A DNA stretch of 64,000 bases, taken from Tepidamorphus sp. (lineage in GTDB: Bacteria; Pseudomonadota; Alphaproteobacteria; Rhizobiales; Tepidamorphaceae). The translations under genes and the position numbers were made by a program. Positions 17,549 to 26,272 of the stretch are shown in pieces. The DNA lies in contig JANQKY010000060.1 of NCBI GenBank assembly GCA_028280885.1, positions 1 to 64,000 on the forward strand, given 5' to 3'. Numbering within the stretch: position 1 is the first letter of the stretch; each line of letters opens with the position of its first letter. The notes beneath the pieces were generated by a model. It did no database searches. It was not told the DNA's origin and was given only the letters and a program-made list of their open reading frames with translations.

Positions 17549-18505
17549 ATGCTGCGCTACATCGCCTTCCGCGTCCTGATCGCCCTGGTGCTGGTCTGGC
17601 TGGTCTCGACGCTGGTCTTTCTGGTCCTGCACCTGGTGCCGGGCGATCCGGCCGAGTTGTTGCTGGCGAGCGGCAACACGGCGCCGGACCCGGAGGCGGT
17701 GGCGGCGCTGCGTGAACAGATGGGGCTCAACCGCCCCATCTACGAACAGTACCTGACCTTCCTGTGGGACCTTCTGCATCTTGATTTCGGCACCTCGCTG
17801 CGCGACGGCGCGAGCATCGGGCCGGAACTGGCGCTCCGGCTGCCGCGGACGCTGGAACTGATCGTCGCGGCGAGCATCATCGCCGCGCTGATCGGGGTGC
17901 CGCTCGGCACGCTGGCTGCGATGCGGGCCGGCGGCATCGCCGACAAGATCACCTCGGCGTCCGCCTCGCTTGCCCTGTCGACGCCGGTCTTCGTGGTCGG
18001 CACGGCGGCGATCCTGGTTTTCGCGCAATGGCTCGGCTGGGTCTCGGCGGGCGGCTACGTGCCGTTCGCCGAGGACCCGGTGCGCCATATCAAGCTTTTG
18101 CTGATGCCCGCCTGCACCATCGCGCTGGGCCTGTCGGCCGTGCTGATGCGGATGACGCGGGCCTCCGTGCTCGAAGTGCTCGAACGCGATTATGTCCGCA
18201 CCGCGCGCGCCAAGGGCGTGAGCCGCCGCCGAATCATCTGGCGCCATGTGGTGCGCACCGCGCTGGTGCCGGTGGTGACGATCCTCGGGCTCGAAATGGG
18301 CACGCTGATCGGCTCGACGGTGCTGATCGAATATGTCTTCAACTGGCCGGGCATCTCCGGCTATCTGGTCCGCGCGGTCGAGGCGCGCGACTATCCCGAA
18401 GTGGTCGGGATCGTCCTGATCATCTCCTTCATCTTCGTCTTCCTCAACCTGCTCGTCGACATCACCTATGCGCTGCTCGACCCGCGCGTGAAGCTTGCCA
18501 AATGA
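17549..18505 (+). CDS. Dipeptide-type ABC transporter permease, DppB-like
   Basis: A 318-residue inner-membrane permease with six hydrophobic segments. DppB marks are an N-terminal helix LRYIAFRVLIALVLVWLVST, the extracytoplasmic PGDPAELLLASGN loop with MGLNRPIYEQYLTFL, and the EAA-loop segment YVRTARAKGVSRRRIIWRH. Its TGA overlaps the next start (ATGA). It forms the channel together with the permease half of the fused protein downstream. Confidence 0.9.
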   Translation: MLRYIAFRVLIALVLVWLVSTLVFLVLHLVPGDPAELLLASGNTAPDPEAVAALREQMGLNRPIYEQYLTFLWDLLHLDFGTSLRDGASIGPELALRLPRTLELIVAASIIAALIGVPLGTLAAMRAGGIADKITSASASLALSTPVFVVGTAAILVFAQWLGWVSAGGYVPFAEDPVRHIKLLLMPACTIALGLSAVLMRMTRASVLEVLERDYVRTARAKGVSRRRIIWRHVVRTALVPVVTILGLEMGTLIGSTVLIEYVFNWPGISGYLVRAVEARDYPEVVGIVLIISFIFVFLNLLVDITYALLDPRVKLAK

Positions 18506-20355
18506 CCCGGGCGCAGCGCTCCCTCACGCTCTGGCTCGCGGTCGCGCTGATCCTGGTGGCGTTTCCGATAGCCGCGCCCATCCTGCCGTTGCAGAGCACG
18601 GTCGCGATCGACATTCCCGGCCGCTTCGACGGTCCGTCGGCCGAACACTGGCTCGGCCAGGACGAACTCGGCCGCGATGTGCTGTCGCGCATCATCTGGG
18701 GCGCGCGGGCCTCGCTGATCGTCGCCTTCGGCTCGGCCTTCTTCGCCGCCGTCATCGGCACGATCCTCGGCCTCGTCGGCGGCTATTTCCGCGGGCTTGC
18801 CGAGATCCTCGCGGTGCGCTCCACCGAGATCATCATCTGCCTGCCGCCGCTCCTGCTGGCGCTCCTGGTGATCACCATCCTCGGCGCCGGCATCGACACG
18901 CTCATCATGGCGCTGACCATCCTGTTCGTGCCGAAATACACCCGCGTCGTCTACGCCGCGACCTTGCAGACCGGCGCGCTCGATTTCGTCACCGCGCAGG
19001 AGAGCATGGGCACGCACCCGATGCGCATCCTCGCCCGCACGGTGCTGCCGAACATCTTTCCGCCGCTGCTGGTGCAGTTTTCGCTGACGGTGGCCTCGGG
19101 CATCCTGCTTGAGAGCGGGCTGAGTTTCCTGGGCCTCGGCGTCGTGCCGCCGGCGCCCTCCTGGGGGCTGATGATCCGGGCGGCGCGGGCCGCGCTCGAC
19201 GTGCAGCCGCTGCTGCTGCTGTGGCCGTCGCTGGCGCTTGCGGGAACCGTGCTGCTGCTCAACGTCATCTGCGACCGGTTGCAGGAAGTGATCACGCCAC
19301 GCACCGCCGAACGCGGCGGCGCCGCCTGGCTGCGGCGGCAACTGGGCCTTACGAAACCGGAGCCGGTTGCCGACGACACGCCGCTGCTTGCCATCCGCGA
19401 CCTTTCGGTCGCCGTTTCGACCGAACGCGGCACGATCGGCCTCACCGACACCGTCGGCTTCACGCTGAAGCCCGGCGAGACCATGGCGCTCGTCGGCGAG
19501 AGCGGTTCGGGCAAAACGCTGACCGGGCTCGCAACGACCGGGCTTCTGCCGAACGCGCTGAAGATCACCAACGGTTCGGCCCTGTTCCGGGACTGCTCCG
19601 GCACCGTGCTCGATCTTGCCAAGCTGACGGAGGACCAGTTCCGGCCCTTGCGCGGCAACGACATCTCGATGGTGTTCCAGGATGCCTCGGCAAGCCTCAA
19701 TCCGGTCCATCGGATCGGCGACCAGCTCGCCGAGGTGATCGCCGAGCATCGCAAGCTGCCACGCGCGGAAATCGACACCCTCGTGGTCGACCTCCTGCGC
19801 CGCGTCGGCATCCCCGATCCCGAGCAGCGCCGGCGGGCCTATCCCTTCGAACTGTCCGGCGGGCAGCGCCAGCGGGCGATGATCGCGATGGCGATCGCCA
19901 ACAGCCCGCGCCTGCTGATCGCCGATGAACCGACCACCGCGCTCGATCCGACGATCCAGGCGCAGATCCTGAGGCTGCTCGACGGCCTGAAGGACGAAAA
20001 CCGCGACATGGGGATGATCTTCGTCACCCACAATCTGGCGGTCGTGAAGGAAATCGCCGATACGGTGTCGGTGATGTATGCCGGCGAGGTCGTCGAGCAG
20101 GGCTCGGTCGCCGAGATCTTCGAGAGGCCGCGCCACCCCTATACCGCCGCCCTGCTCGCCTCGGTGCCGGAAAGCGAGAGCACGCGGCTTGAGAGCATCC
20201 CCGGCACGGTGCCGCGCGCCGGCGAGATGCCTGAGGGCTGCCGCTTCGCGCCGCGCTGCAAGCACGCGGCCGATATCTGCGCGAGCGTCGACGGCCTGCA
20301 GACGCTTGCCGACGGGCGCCGCACCGCCTGCATCCGCTGGGAGACGGTGACATGA
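18502..20355 (+). CDS. Fused dipeptide-type ABC permease (DppC-like) and ATPase (DppD-like)
   Basis: A 617-residue fusion. Residues about 1-275 are a DppC-type permease: [20 protein letters not shown], the EAA region [20 protein letters not shown], and [17 protein letters not shown]. After a linker near 280-295, an ATPase follows with Walker [10 protein letters not shown]-loop [13 protein letters not shown], signature LSGGQRQR, Walker [13 protein letters not shown], and the C-terminal peptide-importer motif [13 protein letters not shown] plus a Cys-containing tail like those that bind Fe-S in some members. Each half is normal in length; no frameshift is needed to join them. The upstream frame belongs to dppB. 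It is coupled by ATGA overlaps on both sides. Confidence 0.9.
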   Translation: MTRAQRSLTLWLAVALILVAFPIAAPILPLQSTVAIDIPGRFDGPSAEHWLGQDELGRDVLSRIIWGARASLIVAFGSAFFAAVIGTILGLVGGYFRGLAEILAVRSTEIIICLPPLLLALLVITILGAGIDTLIMALTILFVPKYTRVVYAATLQTGALDFVTAQESMGTHPMRILARTVLPNIFPPLLVQFSLTVASGILLESGLSFLGLGVVPPAPSWGLMIRAARAALDVQPLLLLWPSLALAGTVLLLNVICDRLQEVITPRTAERGGAAWLRRQLGLTKPEPVADDTPLLAIRDLSVAVSTERGTIGLTDTVGFTLKPGETMALVGESGSGKTLTGLATTGLLPNALKITNGSALFRDCSGTVLDLAKLTEDQFRPLRGNDISMVFQDASASLNPVHRIGDQLAEVIAEHRKLPRAEIDTLVVDLLRRVGIPDPEQRRRAYPFELSGGQRQRAMIAMAIANSPRLLIADEPTTALDPTIQAQILRLLDGLKDENRDMGMIFVTHNLAVVKEIADTVSVMYAGEVVEQGSVAEIFERPRHPYTAALLASVPESESTRLESIPGTVPRAGEMPEGCRFAPRCKHAADICASVDGLQTLADGRRTACIRWETVT

Positions 20356-21368
20356 GCGACCAGGCCACCGCCATGGAACAGACTTCCGCCGGCACCGTCA
20401 TCGTCGAGGCGCGCGGCGTCAGCCGCAACTTCCCACAGCGCCAGGGGCTGTTCGGCGAAAAGCGCGACGTCTGGGCCCTGCGCAAGATCGATATCGACAT
20501 CCGGCGCGGCGAGGCACTCGGCGTCGTCGGCGAATCGGGTTGCGGCAAGTCGACGCTCGGCCGCCTGCTGCTCGCGCTCGACGACCCGACCGAGGGGACG
20601 GTCACCTTCGAGGGCCAGGCGCTGAACGAGATGCGCGGGGCGCCGCTCCGGGCGCTGCGCCAGCGTATGCAGATGATCTTCCAGGACCCGTTCGGCAGCC
20701 TCGACCCGCGCCGCTCGATCGGCGCCCAGATCGCCGACGGCCTGCGCAACCACCAGACGGTTCCGCCAGCCGAGATCAATGCGGAAGTCGCCCGGCTCAT
20801 GGACCTCGTCGGCCTCGATCCGGTAACGGCGACACGCCGGCCGCACGAGTTTTCCGGCGGCCAGCGCCAGCGCATCGCGGTGGCGCGGGCACTCGCGCCG
20901 CGCCCCGATTTCATCGTCGCCGACGAGCCGGTCTCCGCCCTCGACGTGTCGATCGCAGCCCAGATCGTCAACCTGCTCGCCGACCTGCGCGACGACCTGA
21001 ACCTCGCCATGCTGTTCATCAGCCACGACCTGCATGTCGTCCGGCACCTGAGTTCCCGGCTCGTCGTCATGTATCTCGGCCGGATCGTCGAGGAAGGGCC
21101 GACCGAGGCGATCTTTGCCGCACCCCGCCATCCCTATACGCGCGCGCTTTTATCGGCGACGCCCTCGGTGCGCCGGCCGGCGGGCTATCGCGGCGCGATC
21201 CTGGAGGGCGAATTGCCAAGCCCCGCCGATCCGCCGTCGGGCTGCGCCTTCCGCACCCGCTGTCCGCTCGCGGTCGCGGCCTGCGCGGGCGCGGTGCCGG
21301 AGCTCGAGGATATAGGCGACAAGCGCCGGGTTGCCTGCATCCGCCATGCCGATATGGTGGCGCCATGA
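20352..21368 (+). CDS. Dipeptide-type ABC transporter ATP-binding protein, DppF-like
   Basis: A 338-residue second ATPase with Walker A GESGCGKST, Q-loop IFQDPFGSLDPR, signature FSGGQRQR, Walker B FIVADEPVSALD, H-loop FISHDL and the C-terminal oligopeptide/dipeptide domain (HPYTRALLSATP, then a cysteine-containing RTRCPLAVAAC). It pairs with the ATPase half of the fused protein. The start overlaps the previous stop, and its stop overlaps the SDR start. Confidence 0.92.
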   Translation: MSDQATAMEQTSAGTVIVEARGVSRNFPQRQGLFGEKRDVWALRKIDIDIRRGEALGVVGESGCGKSTLGRLLLALDDPTEGTVTFEGQALNEMRGAPLRALRQRMQMIFQDPFGSLDPRRSIGAQIADGLRNHQTVPPAEINAEVARLMDLVGLDPVTATRRPHEFSGGQRQRIAVARALAPRPDFIVADEPVSALDVSIAAQIVNLLADLRDDLNLAMLFISHDLHVVRHLSSRLVVMYLGRIVEEGPTEAIFAAPRHPYTRALLSATPSVRRPAGYRGAILEGELPSPADPPSGCAFRTRCPLAVAACAGAVPELEDIGDKRRVACIRHADMVAP

Positions 21369-22075
21369 AAGTCGCGATGATATCGGGCGCCAATCGCGGG
21401 ATCGGCCTTGCGATCGCCGAGGCCCTGGCTGAGGCAGGCTTTTCGCTGTCGCTCGGCGTGCGACGGCCCGAGGCCGTGTCGGACGACGTCGCGGAGCGGG
21501 CGGTGGCGGTCTTTCCCTATGACGCCACCGACGTCGCCTCGGGCCGCGCCTGGGTCGAGGCCACGCTGTCAGCCGCCGGCCGCATCGACGTTCTCGTCAA
21601 CAATGCCGGGATCGCCGAAACGCTGGCGCTGATGGAGGACCCGCCGCTCGCCGATGATGAAGCCGAGGCGATCCTCGACCGGCTGCTCAGCGTCAACGTC
21701 AAGGCGCCGTTCCTGCTGACCCGAGCGGCATTGCCGCATCTGTGTGAGGCTGGCGATGGCCGGGTCCTGACGGTCGCCTCGATGTCGGGCAAGCGCGTGC
21801 TGGGCCTGAATGCCGGCTATCAGATGTCGAAACATGCCGTCGTCGCGATCTCCAACGCGGTCCGGCGCACCGGCTGGGCGCACGGCGTGCGCGCCACCGC
21901 GATCTGCCCCGCCTATGTCGCAACCGACATGACCGCCGGGTATGATCACGTCGACGCCCACGAGATCACCCAGCCGGAGGACCTCGCCCGCCTCGCCGTC
22001 GAGGTCATCCAGCTGCCGAACACGGCCTCGGTCGCCGAACTTCTGGTCAACTGGCGCTACGAGCCCGGATTCTGA
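21365..22075 (+). CDS. SDR family NAD(P)-dependent oxidoreductase
   Basis: A 236-residue classical short-chain dehydrogenase with SGANRGIG at residues 7-14, NNAG at 79-82, catalytic Ser139, Tyr152 and Lys156 (YQMSK), and CPAYVATDMTAG after the active site. It lacks the usual C-terminal PVDGG and ends with ELLVNWRYEPGF instead. The substrate is unknown. Start-stop overlaps on both sides (ATGA with the ATPase, TGATG with the FAD oxidase) place it firmly in the hyu-transporter operon, so it probably reduces or oxidises an intermediate of the same pathway. Confidence 0.85.
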   Translation: MKVAMISGANRGIGLAIAEALAEAGFSLSLGVRRPEAVSDDVAERAVAVFPYDATDVASGRAWVEATLSAAGRIDVLVNNAGIAETLALMEDPPLADDEAEAILDRLLSVNVKAPFLLTRAALPHLCEAGDGRVLTVASMSGKRVLGLNAGYQMSKHAVVAISNAVRRTGWAHGVRATAICPAYVATDMTAGYDHVDAHEITQPEDLARLAVEVIQLPNTASVAELLVNWRYEPGF

Positions 22076-23433
22076 TGCACCCGCAACTCGATATCGTCAC
22101 TCCCTCAGACCGGCTGCCCGACGCCGTCGACACGGTCGTGATCGGCGGCGGCATCGCCGGCGTCACCGCCGCGCTGGAACTCGTCGAACGCGGCCAGTCG
22201 GTCTGCGTCGTCGAGAAGGGCGAGATCGCCGCCGAACAGTCCTGCCGCAACTGGGGCTGGGTGCGGCGCATGGGCCGGGAGCCGGCCGACCTGCCGCTGT
22301 CGATGCTGAGCCTGGAGATCTGGGCGGGGATGGGCGAGCGCATCGGCGCCGAGACCGGCTTCTGCCGGCCGGGCATCGTCTATGCCGCCGAGACCGAACG
22401 CTCGGTCGAGGGCCTTAAAGTCCACCACGCCAACGCGCAGGCTGCCGGCCTTAATACCAAATTGCTGACGCCGGAGGCCTTCGCCGCCCTGATGCCCGGC
22501 CATCGCACGCCGGTGCTCGCCGCCCTCTACACCGAGGATGACGGCCGCGCCGAGCCGGCGATCGCGGTGCCGGCGATGGCGCGGGCTTTGAAGGCGCGCG
22601 GCGGCCATGTCCTGACCAACTGCGCGGCGCGCGGGATCGAGACCGAGGGCGGACGGGTCGCGGGTGTCATCACCGAACGCGGCGCGGTCCGCTGCTCGGC
22701 TGCCGTGCTGGCCGGCGGCGCCTGGTCGCGGCTGTTTGCCGGCAATGTCGGCATCGGGATCCCCGCGCTTACCGTGCGCAGCACCGCGATGCGCACGAAG
22801 CCGGTCGAAAACGGCCCGACGATCGCGCTCGGCGACGACCGGATCGGCGTGCGCGCCCGCCAGGACGGCGGCCTGACGCTTGCCTATCGCGGCGGCGCGC
22901 TCGCCCAGATCACGCCCGACGGCATCCTGCTGTTCCACCGCTTCGCGGCAAAGGCGATCGCCAACCGGCAGGACTTCCGGTTCGAGCTCGGCGCGGAATT
23001 CCTGAAAAGCCTGCGCCGGCCGCGGCAATGGTCGCCGGAGGAGGAAAGCCCGTTCGAGCGGGAGCGGATCCTCAATCCCAGGCCCTGGGCGAAGTCGCTT
23101 GAGCGGGCCCGCCGCGAACTGGTGCGCCGCTTTCCCGCGCTCACCGCCTTCGAGGAGGCCGACCGCTGGGCCGGGATGATCGACATCACACCGGACTTCG
23201 TGCCGATCATCTCCGAAAGCCCCCTGCCCGGCCTCGTCATATCGACGGGCTATTCGGGCTACGGCTTCGGCCTTGGTCCGGGCGCCGGACGGCTCACCGC
23301 CGACCTCGTCACCGGCGACACGCCGTGCGTCGACCCCGCGCCGTTCCGGCTGTCGCGTTTCGGCCGGGTCTGGAGCCCGAAGGGCAAGCGCGGGTTGCGG
23401 CCGGCCGCCGTCGGGATGCGCGAGGCGGCCTGA
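22075..23433 (+). CDS. FAD-dependent oxidoreductase of the D-amino acid/sarcosine oxidase (DAO) family
   Basis: A 452-residue flavoprotein with the dinucleotide motif VVIGGGIAGVTAALELVERG at about residues 21-40 and the C-terminal FAD/substrate segment ISTGYSGYGFGLGPGAGRLTADL. The family oxidatively deaminates or demethylates amino acids (DadA, sarcosine oxidase). CRNWGWVRRMGRE close to the N-terminus is typical of a subgroup associated with amino-acid or opine transport operons. In an operon with HyuAB, oxidation of sarcosine or an N-substituted amino acid released from a cyclic amide would fit (inference). It is the last gene of the operon and converges with the creatininase gene 20 bp away. 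Confidence 0.85.
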   Translation: MHPQLDIVTPSDRLPDAVDTVVIGGGIAGVTAALELVERGQSVCVVEKGEIAAEQSCRNWGWVRRMGREPADLPLSMLSLEIWAGMGERIGAETGFCRPGIVYAAETERSVEGLKVHHANAQAAGLNTKLLTPEAFAALMPGHRTPVLAALYTEDDGRAEPAIAVPAMARALKARGGHVLTNCAARGIETEGGRVAGVITERGAVRCSAAVLAGGAWSRLFAGNVGIGIPALTVRSTAMRTKPVENGPTIALGDDRIGVRARQDGGLTLAYRGGALAQITPDGILLFHRFAAKAIANRQDFRFELGAEFLKSLRRPRQWSPEEESPFERERILNPRPWAKSLERARRELVRRFPALTAFEEADRWAGMIDITPDFVPIISESPLPGLVISTGYSGYGFGLGPGAGRLTADLVTGDTPCVDPAPFRLSRFGRVWSPKGKRGLRPAAVGMREAA

Positions 23434-23453
23434 CCGTCAAAAGTAGCCCGCGC

Positions 23454-24266
23454 TCAGCCCGGGAAGCCCTTGGCGATATGGTCGCGGATCAGGCCGGCGC
23501 CGATTTCCGACAGCCGTTGCGACAGGGCCTTGCCGGTTTCGGCGGCGGCGAATTTGGGATGGCCGCCGCGAATGCCGTGAGGCGCGGCTTCCACCGCATC
23601 GATCGGCATCTGGATCGGCGCGCCGTCATAGGAGACCTCGTTGAAGCTCGCGACGGGCAGGCCCATGAAAGCGAGATCGTCAGAGGCGGGATCGGTGATC
23701 AGGTCGGGTCGCAGGATTTCCGGGTAGTAGTGCAGGCCGATCGAGGTCAGCGGATCGCCGCCATGGCCCGAGCGCTCGGCCGCCCCTTCAGGCCCGAACA
23801 TGTCGATCAGCAGACCATAGGCAGCCTTCCACAGATAGAAGGACGGGATGATCACACCGGCCTCCTGACGCCAGCGCGCGGTGACCTGATCGATCGCGGT
23901 GACGTTGCCGCCATGGCCGTTGATGATCAGGATCTTCTTCAACCCGTGCCGGGTCAGCGACCAGACCATGTCGTCGATGACGGCGGCGAGCGTTGACTGC
24001 GACAGGGTGATGCCGCCCAGGCTCGACTGGAAACAATCGCGGCCACCGAACGGAACGGGGGGCGCGACGAAGGTCGGCACGCCGTACTCCCGCGCCTTCC
24101 GCGCGATATCGAGCGCGACGCATTCGGCGCCGAGATAGTCGCCCATCGGCGCGTGCACGCCCTGGTCCTCGAGCGAGCCCATCGGCAGCAGCACGACGGC
24201 CGCCTCGGTCAGGTTTTCCTTCGCCTCCGCCGAGGTCATCTCGGCAATGCGCAGCTTGTCCGTCAT
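23454..24266 (-). CDS. Creatininase family amidohydrolase
   Basis: A 270-residue protein with the creatininase fold motifs: GSLEDQGVHAPMGDYL (metal ligands Glu, His and Asp), ILIINGHGGN and ERSGHGGDPLTSIG, followed by HYYPEIL. The family opens cyclic amides such as creatinine or acts on formamide-like substrates. Departures from the canonical E-Q-H-G at the first motif (here E-D-Q-G) and at the HAGxxET motif (here HGGDPLTS) mean that the substrate may differ from creatinine. The ATG at 24266 follows GGGGAG; further upstream in-frame sequence is unconserved. It converges on the hyu operon and may serve the same pathway. Confidence 0.82.
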   Translation of the reverse strand: MTDKLRIAEMTSAEAKENLTEAAVVLLPMGSLEDQGVHAPMGDYLGAECVALDIARKAREYGVPTFVAPPVPFGGRDCFQSSLGGITLSQSTLAAVIDDMVWSLTRHGLKKILIINGHGGNVTAIDQVTARWRQEAGVIIPSFYLWKAAYGLLIDMFGPEGAAERSGHGGDPLTSIGLHYYPEILRPDLITDPASDDLAFMGLPVASFNEVSYDGAPIQMPIDAVEAAPHGIRGGHPKFAAAETGKALSQRLSEIGAGLIRDHIAKGFPG

Positions 24267-24527
24267 CTCGCTCCCCAAAACTGTTGATCTTGCACCACCG
24301 GGCCAATCGCCCCGCGCCCTCCCCGTTCTAGCCGACCGGGGAGTGGTCTGCAAAGGCAAATCCGGCTTGAATTTCAATTCTCTAGATCAAACGCGCAGGC
24401 GGACGCCGAGATCGGGCCGAATACCGGCTGCCGGGCCCTTGCCGTGACGCAGCGAGCGGACGGGCGAGACCGGGCGGTCGCTATCGAGGCGCAGGCGGAC
24501 GGGGCCTGAAAACTTTCGCCGGAGGGA

Positions 24528-24557
24528 TTGAAAACCGGCCGGCGGCAATGATATGTG
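24528..24557 (+). promoter_or_regulatory. Candidate promoter of tRNA-Gln
   Basis: TTGAAA at 24528-24533 and TATGTG at 24552-24557 are separated by 18 bp, and the mature tRNA begins 16 bp downstream. These fit -35 and -10 elements. Apart from this I see nothing in 24267-24527. Confidence 0.4.
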
Positions 24558-24573
24558 CTGCGGATCGCTCTAC

Positions 24574-24647
24574 TGGGGAATAGTTTAACGGTAGAACAAC
24601 GGACTCTGACTCCGTCGGTCCTGGTTCGAATCCAGGTTCCCCAGCCA
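24574..24647 (+). tRNA. tRNA-Gln (anticodon CTG)
   Basis: The cloverleaf closes fully. The acceptor TGGGGAA pairs with TTCCCCA, followed by discriminator G and an encoded CCA. The D arm is GTTT...GAAC. The anticodon stem ACGGA/TCCGT encloses loop CTCTGAC with anticodon CTG. The T arm is CCTGG-TTCGAAT-CCAGG. Length is 74 nt. The sequence matches known bacterial tRNA-Gln. The next ~1.5 kb looks foreign, so this tRNA may once have served as an integration site, but no repeat of its 3' end was found downstream. Confidence 0.96.
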
Positions 24648-24901
24648 GCGTTTCTGCCTCCCACATCACCTCTTTGATGACCTTGAGGCCTGCAGCCCCG
24701 CTGCGGTTTATGGCGCATCGTGCTGCGCGCTGGTTTCCTCGATTTTCAATGGGTTCCGATGAAGTGCGGCGAGGCCGTTCGACATCATGTGCTATCCGCA
24801 ATCGTAGGGGCGAAGAGTTCCCGCCAGCCGCGACCGCCGCGCAGGCAAGGCAATACAGCTACCAGCTCTCAGCAGGGATAGATCGGCGGCTCCCCCTCGC
24901 G

Positions 24902-24960
24902 ATTATTTTCCGTACACGCATATTCTTGACCCTCCCCTATTTTCGGTGTACGAATAATTT
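24902..24960 (+). promoter_or_regulatory. brnTA promoter flanked by inverted operator half-sites
   Basis: TTGACC at 24926-24931 and TACGAA at 24949-24954 are 17 bp apart, a good sigma-70 promoter. It sits between ATTATTTTCCGTACAC (24902-24917) and GTGTACGAATAAT (24946-24958), whose CGTACAC/GTGTACG cores are inverted. Such half-sites suit autorepression by a ribbon-helix-helix antitoxin. The expected transcript start coincides with the brnT GTG at 24961. I see no gene in 24648-24960. Confidence 0.55.
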
Positions 24961-25209
24961 GTGCAGATTATGTGGGACGAACCGAAGCGGATATCGAATC
25001 TGGCCAAGCATGGGCTGGACTTCGCTGATCTGACGCCTGCGTTCTTCGAAGCCGCGAACATCGAGGCTGCCAGGCAGGGACGGTATCTCGCCATCGGGGA
25101 ACTGGACGGCACTGCCGTCATCGCCGTCGTGTTCCGCCCGCTCGGCTCGGAAGCTCTGTCGGTGATCTCCATGCGTCGTGCCAGCACGAACGAAAGGAAC
25201 CCGCAATGA
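24961..25209 (+). CDS. brnT: BrnT family toxin
   Basis: An 82-residue protein with the BrnT signature: WDEPKRISNLAKHGLDFADL at the N-terminus, RYLAIGELDGTAVIAVVFRP in the middle and SVISMRRASTNERN at the end. BrnT is a RelE-fold ribonuclease that cleaves RNA when free of BrnA. The start is GTG at 24961, with ATG 24970 as an alternative; no Shine-Dalgarno is visible, and the promoter position suggests a leaderless mRNA. It overlaps brnA by four bases (ATGA). Confidence 0.9.
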   Translation: MQIMWDEPKRISNLAKHGLDFADLTPAFFEAANIEAARQGRYLAIGELDGTAVIAVVFRPLGSEALSVISMRRASTNERNPQ

Positions 25210-25619
25210 CAAGCAAATGGCCTTCCTTCGTCACCAAGGACCTTGGCCCGGATGATGACGCCGAACTGATGCGTCGTTGGGAAGCCTATGACCGCGACAT
25301 GAAGGCCATCATCGCCAAGGGTGGGGTACATCAGGATGATGATGGATGGTGGGTAGAGACGGCCACCGGCGAGTTGATTGGCCCGGACCCGGAGATTGAG
25401 CGGCCAAGGACCGAAGAGGAAATTGCGTCCGCCAAGCCGCTTGCCGATGCGCTCCCGGACCTGGCTGAGAGCATCAAACGGTCTCGTGGCCGACCGAGGA
25501 AGGCGTACGCGAAAGAGGCGGTAACGCTTCGGCTGGACCCGCGCACTATCGAGCGGTTCAAGGCCCAGGGCGACGACTGGCGCGCCCGGATGGTTGAGGC
25601 GATCGAGAAGGCGGGATAG
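25206..25619 (+). CDS. brnA: BrnA family antitoxin
   Basis: A 137-residue protein whose C-terminus carries the BrnA ribbon-helix-helix region, VTLRLDPRTIERFKAQGDDW followed by RARMVEAIEKAG, preceded by a basic RGRPRKAYAKEA linker. BrnA neutralises BrnT and, as a dimer, represses its own promoter. The N-terminal ~85 residues (tryptophan- and acid-rich, with DDDGWWVETATGELIGPDPE) make it longer than the usual 90-100 residue antitoxin. AAAGGAAC precedes the ATG at 25206, which overlaps the toxin stop. Confidence 0.88.
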   Translation: MTSKWPSFVTKDLGPDDDAELMRRWEAYDRDMKAIIAKGGVHQDDDGWWVETATGELIGPDPEIERPRTEEEIASAKPLADALPDLAESIKRSRGRPRKAYAKEAVTLRLDPRTIERFKAQGDDWRARMVEAIEKAG

Positions 25620-25675
25620 CCTGAAGCGCGCGGATTGTGCTAGGGCCACCTCCACGCGTAGGCTCGGGGGCTCCA

Positions 25676-26107
25676 ATGTTGCAGGCGCTAAAAGACGACA
25701 CACGTTTCCTGTTGCGGATAGTTTTATTATTATATGTGATATTTTTCTGCGTTTGCGCAGGTTTTATACTTCTCCTTGTAATGGACCATGAGAGCACTTC
25801 TGTTTCTGAGCATATTTGGGTGATTTTAATTTTCGCAGCATTTGCGCCATGGGCAGGCCGGTTTGTCGGCTGGTTACTTCATTTCGGAACAACAGAGCTA
25901 CGGTGCGCCCTTGTAATTATGTTGGTAGTCCCTTGGATTGAAATCAGCTGGGAAATCACCGGGTTTCTACCGCACAATCAGCTTCGCGCCGCTATCGAAC
26001 TTAGCGATTTCAGGCAGGCAATTACTTACTTATCTATTTATTCTAAGGCCCTGTACTTCATCTCAGCAACGATCGTATACATCACCCTAAAGCCGAATTG
26101 GAGATAA
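25676..26107 (+). CDS. Hypothetical four-helix membrane protein, AT-rich
   Basis: A 143-residue protein I do not recognise. Four hydrophobic helices are visible: FLLRIVLLLYVIFFCVCAGF, WVILIFAAFAPWAGRFVGWL, CALVIMLVVPWIEISWEI and ITYLSIYSKALYFISATIVY. The coding sequence is clearly richer in A and T than its surroundings, with many TTA/ATA/ATT codons, which points to recent acquisition. The ATG at 25676 follows a GGGGG stretch; an in-frame start at 25637 is possible but begins in GC-rich sequence. It may be cargo of the same small island as brnTA. Confidence 0.6.
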   Translation: MLQALKDDTRFLLRIVLLLYVIFFCVCAGFILLLVMDHESTSVSEHIWVILIFAAFAPWAGRFVGWLLHFGTTELRCALVIMLVVPWIEISWEITGFLPHNQLRAAIELSDFRQAITYLSIYSKALYFISATIVYITLKPNWR

Positions 26108-26272
26108 AATATCAATTATGTTTCGGCAAAACAGCAGCTGACGTTTGCTTGAAGCATCCGCCCCCCTCACGCGTTGTTCGGAAACGAAGCGCAAAGTCCG
26201 CAATCAACAAAACGCTCAAGGACGCGGGGCTTGCGAAGCAATTCTGACTCCCGAAGTGCTCCCTGTGCCGAC

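Noticed and set aside
24574..26272. Integrative element bounded by a duplicated tRNA-Gln 3' end
   Set aside because: I looked for a second copy of the T-arm/acceptor sequence downstream and found none, and there is no integrase gene, so no attachment sites are annotated.
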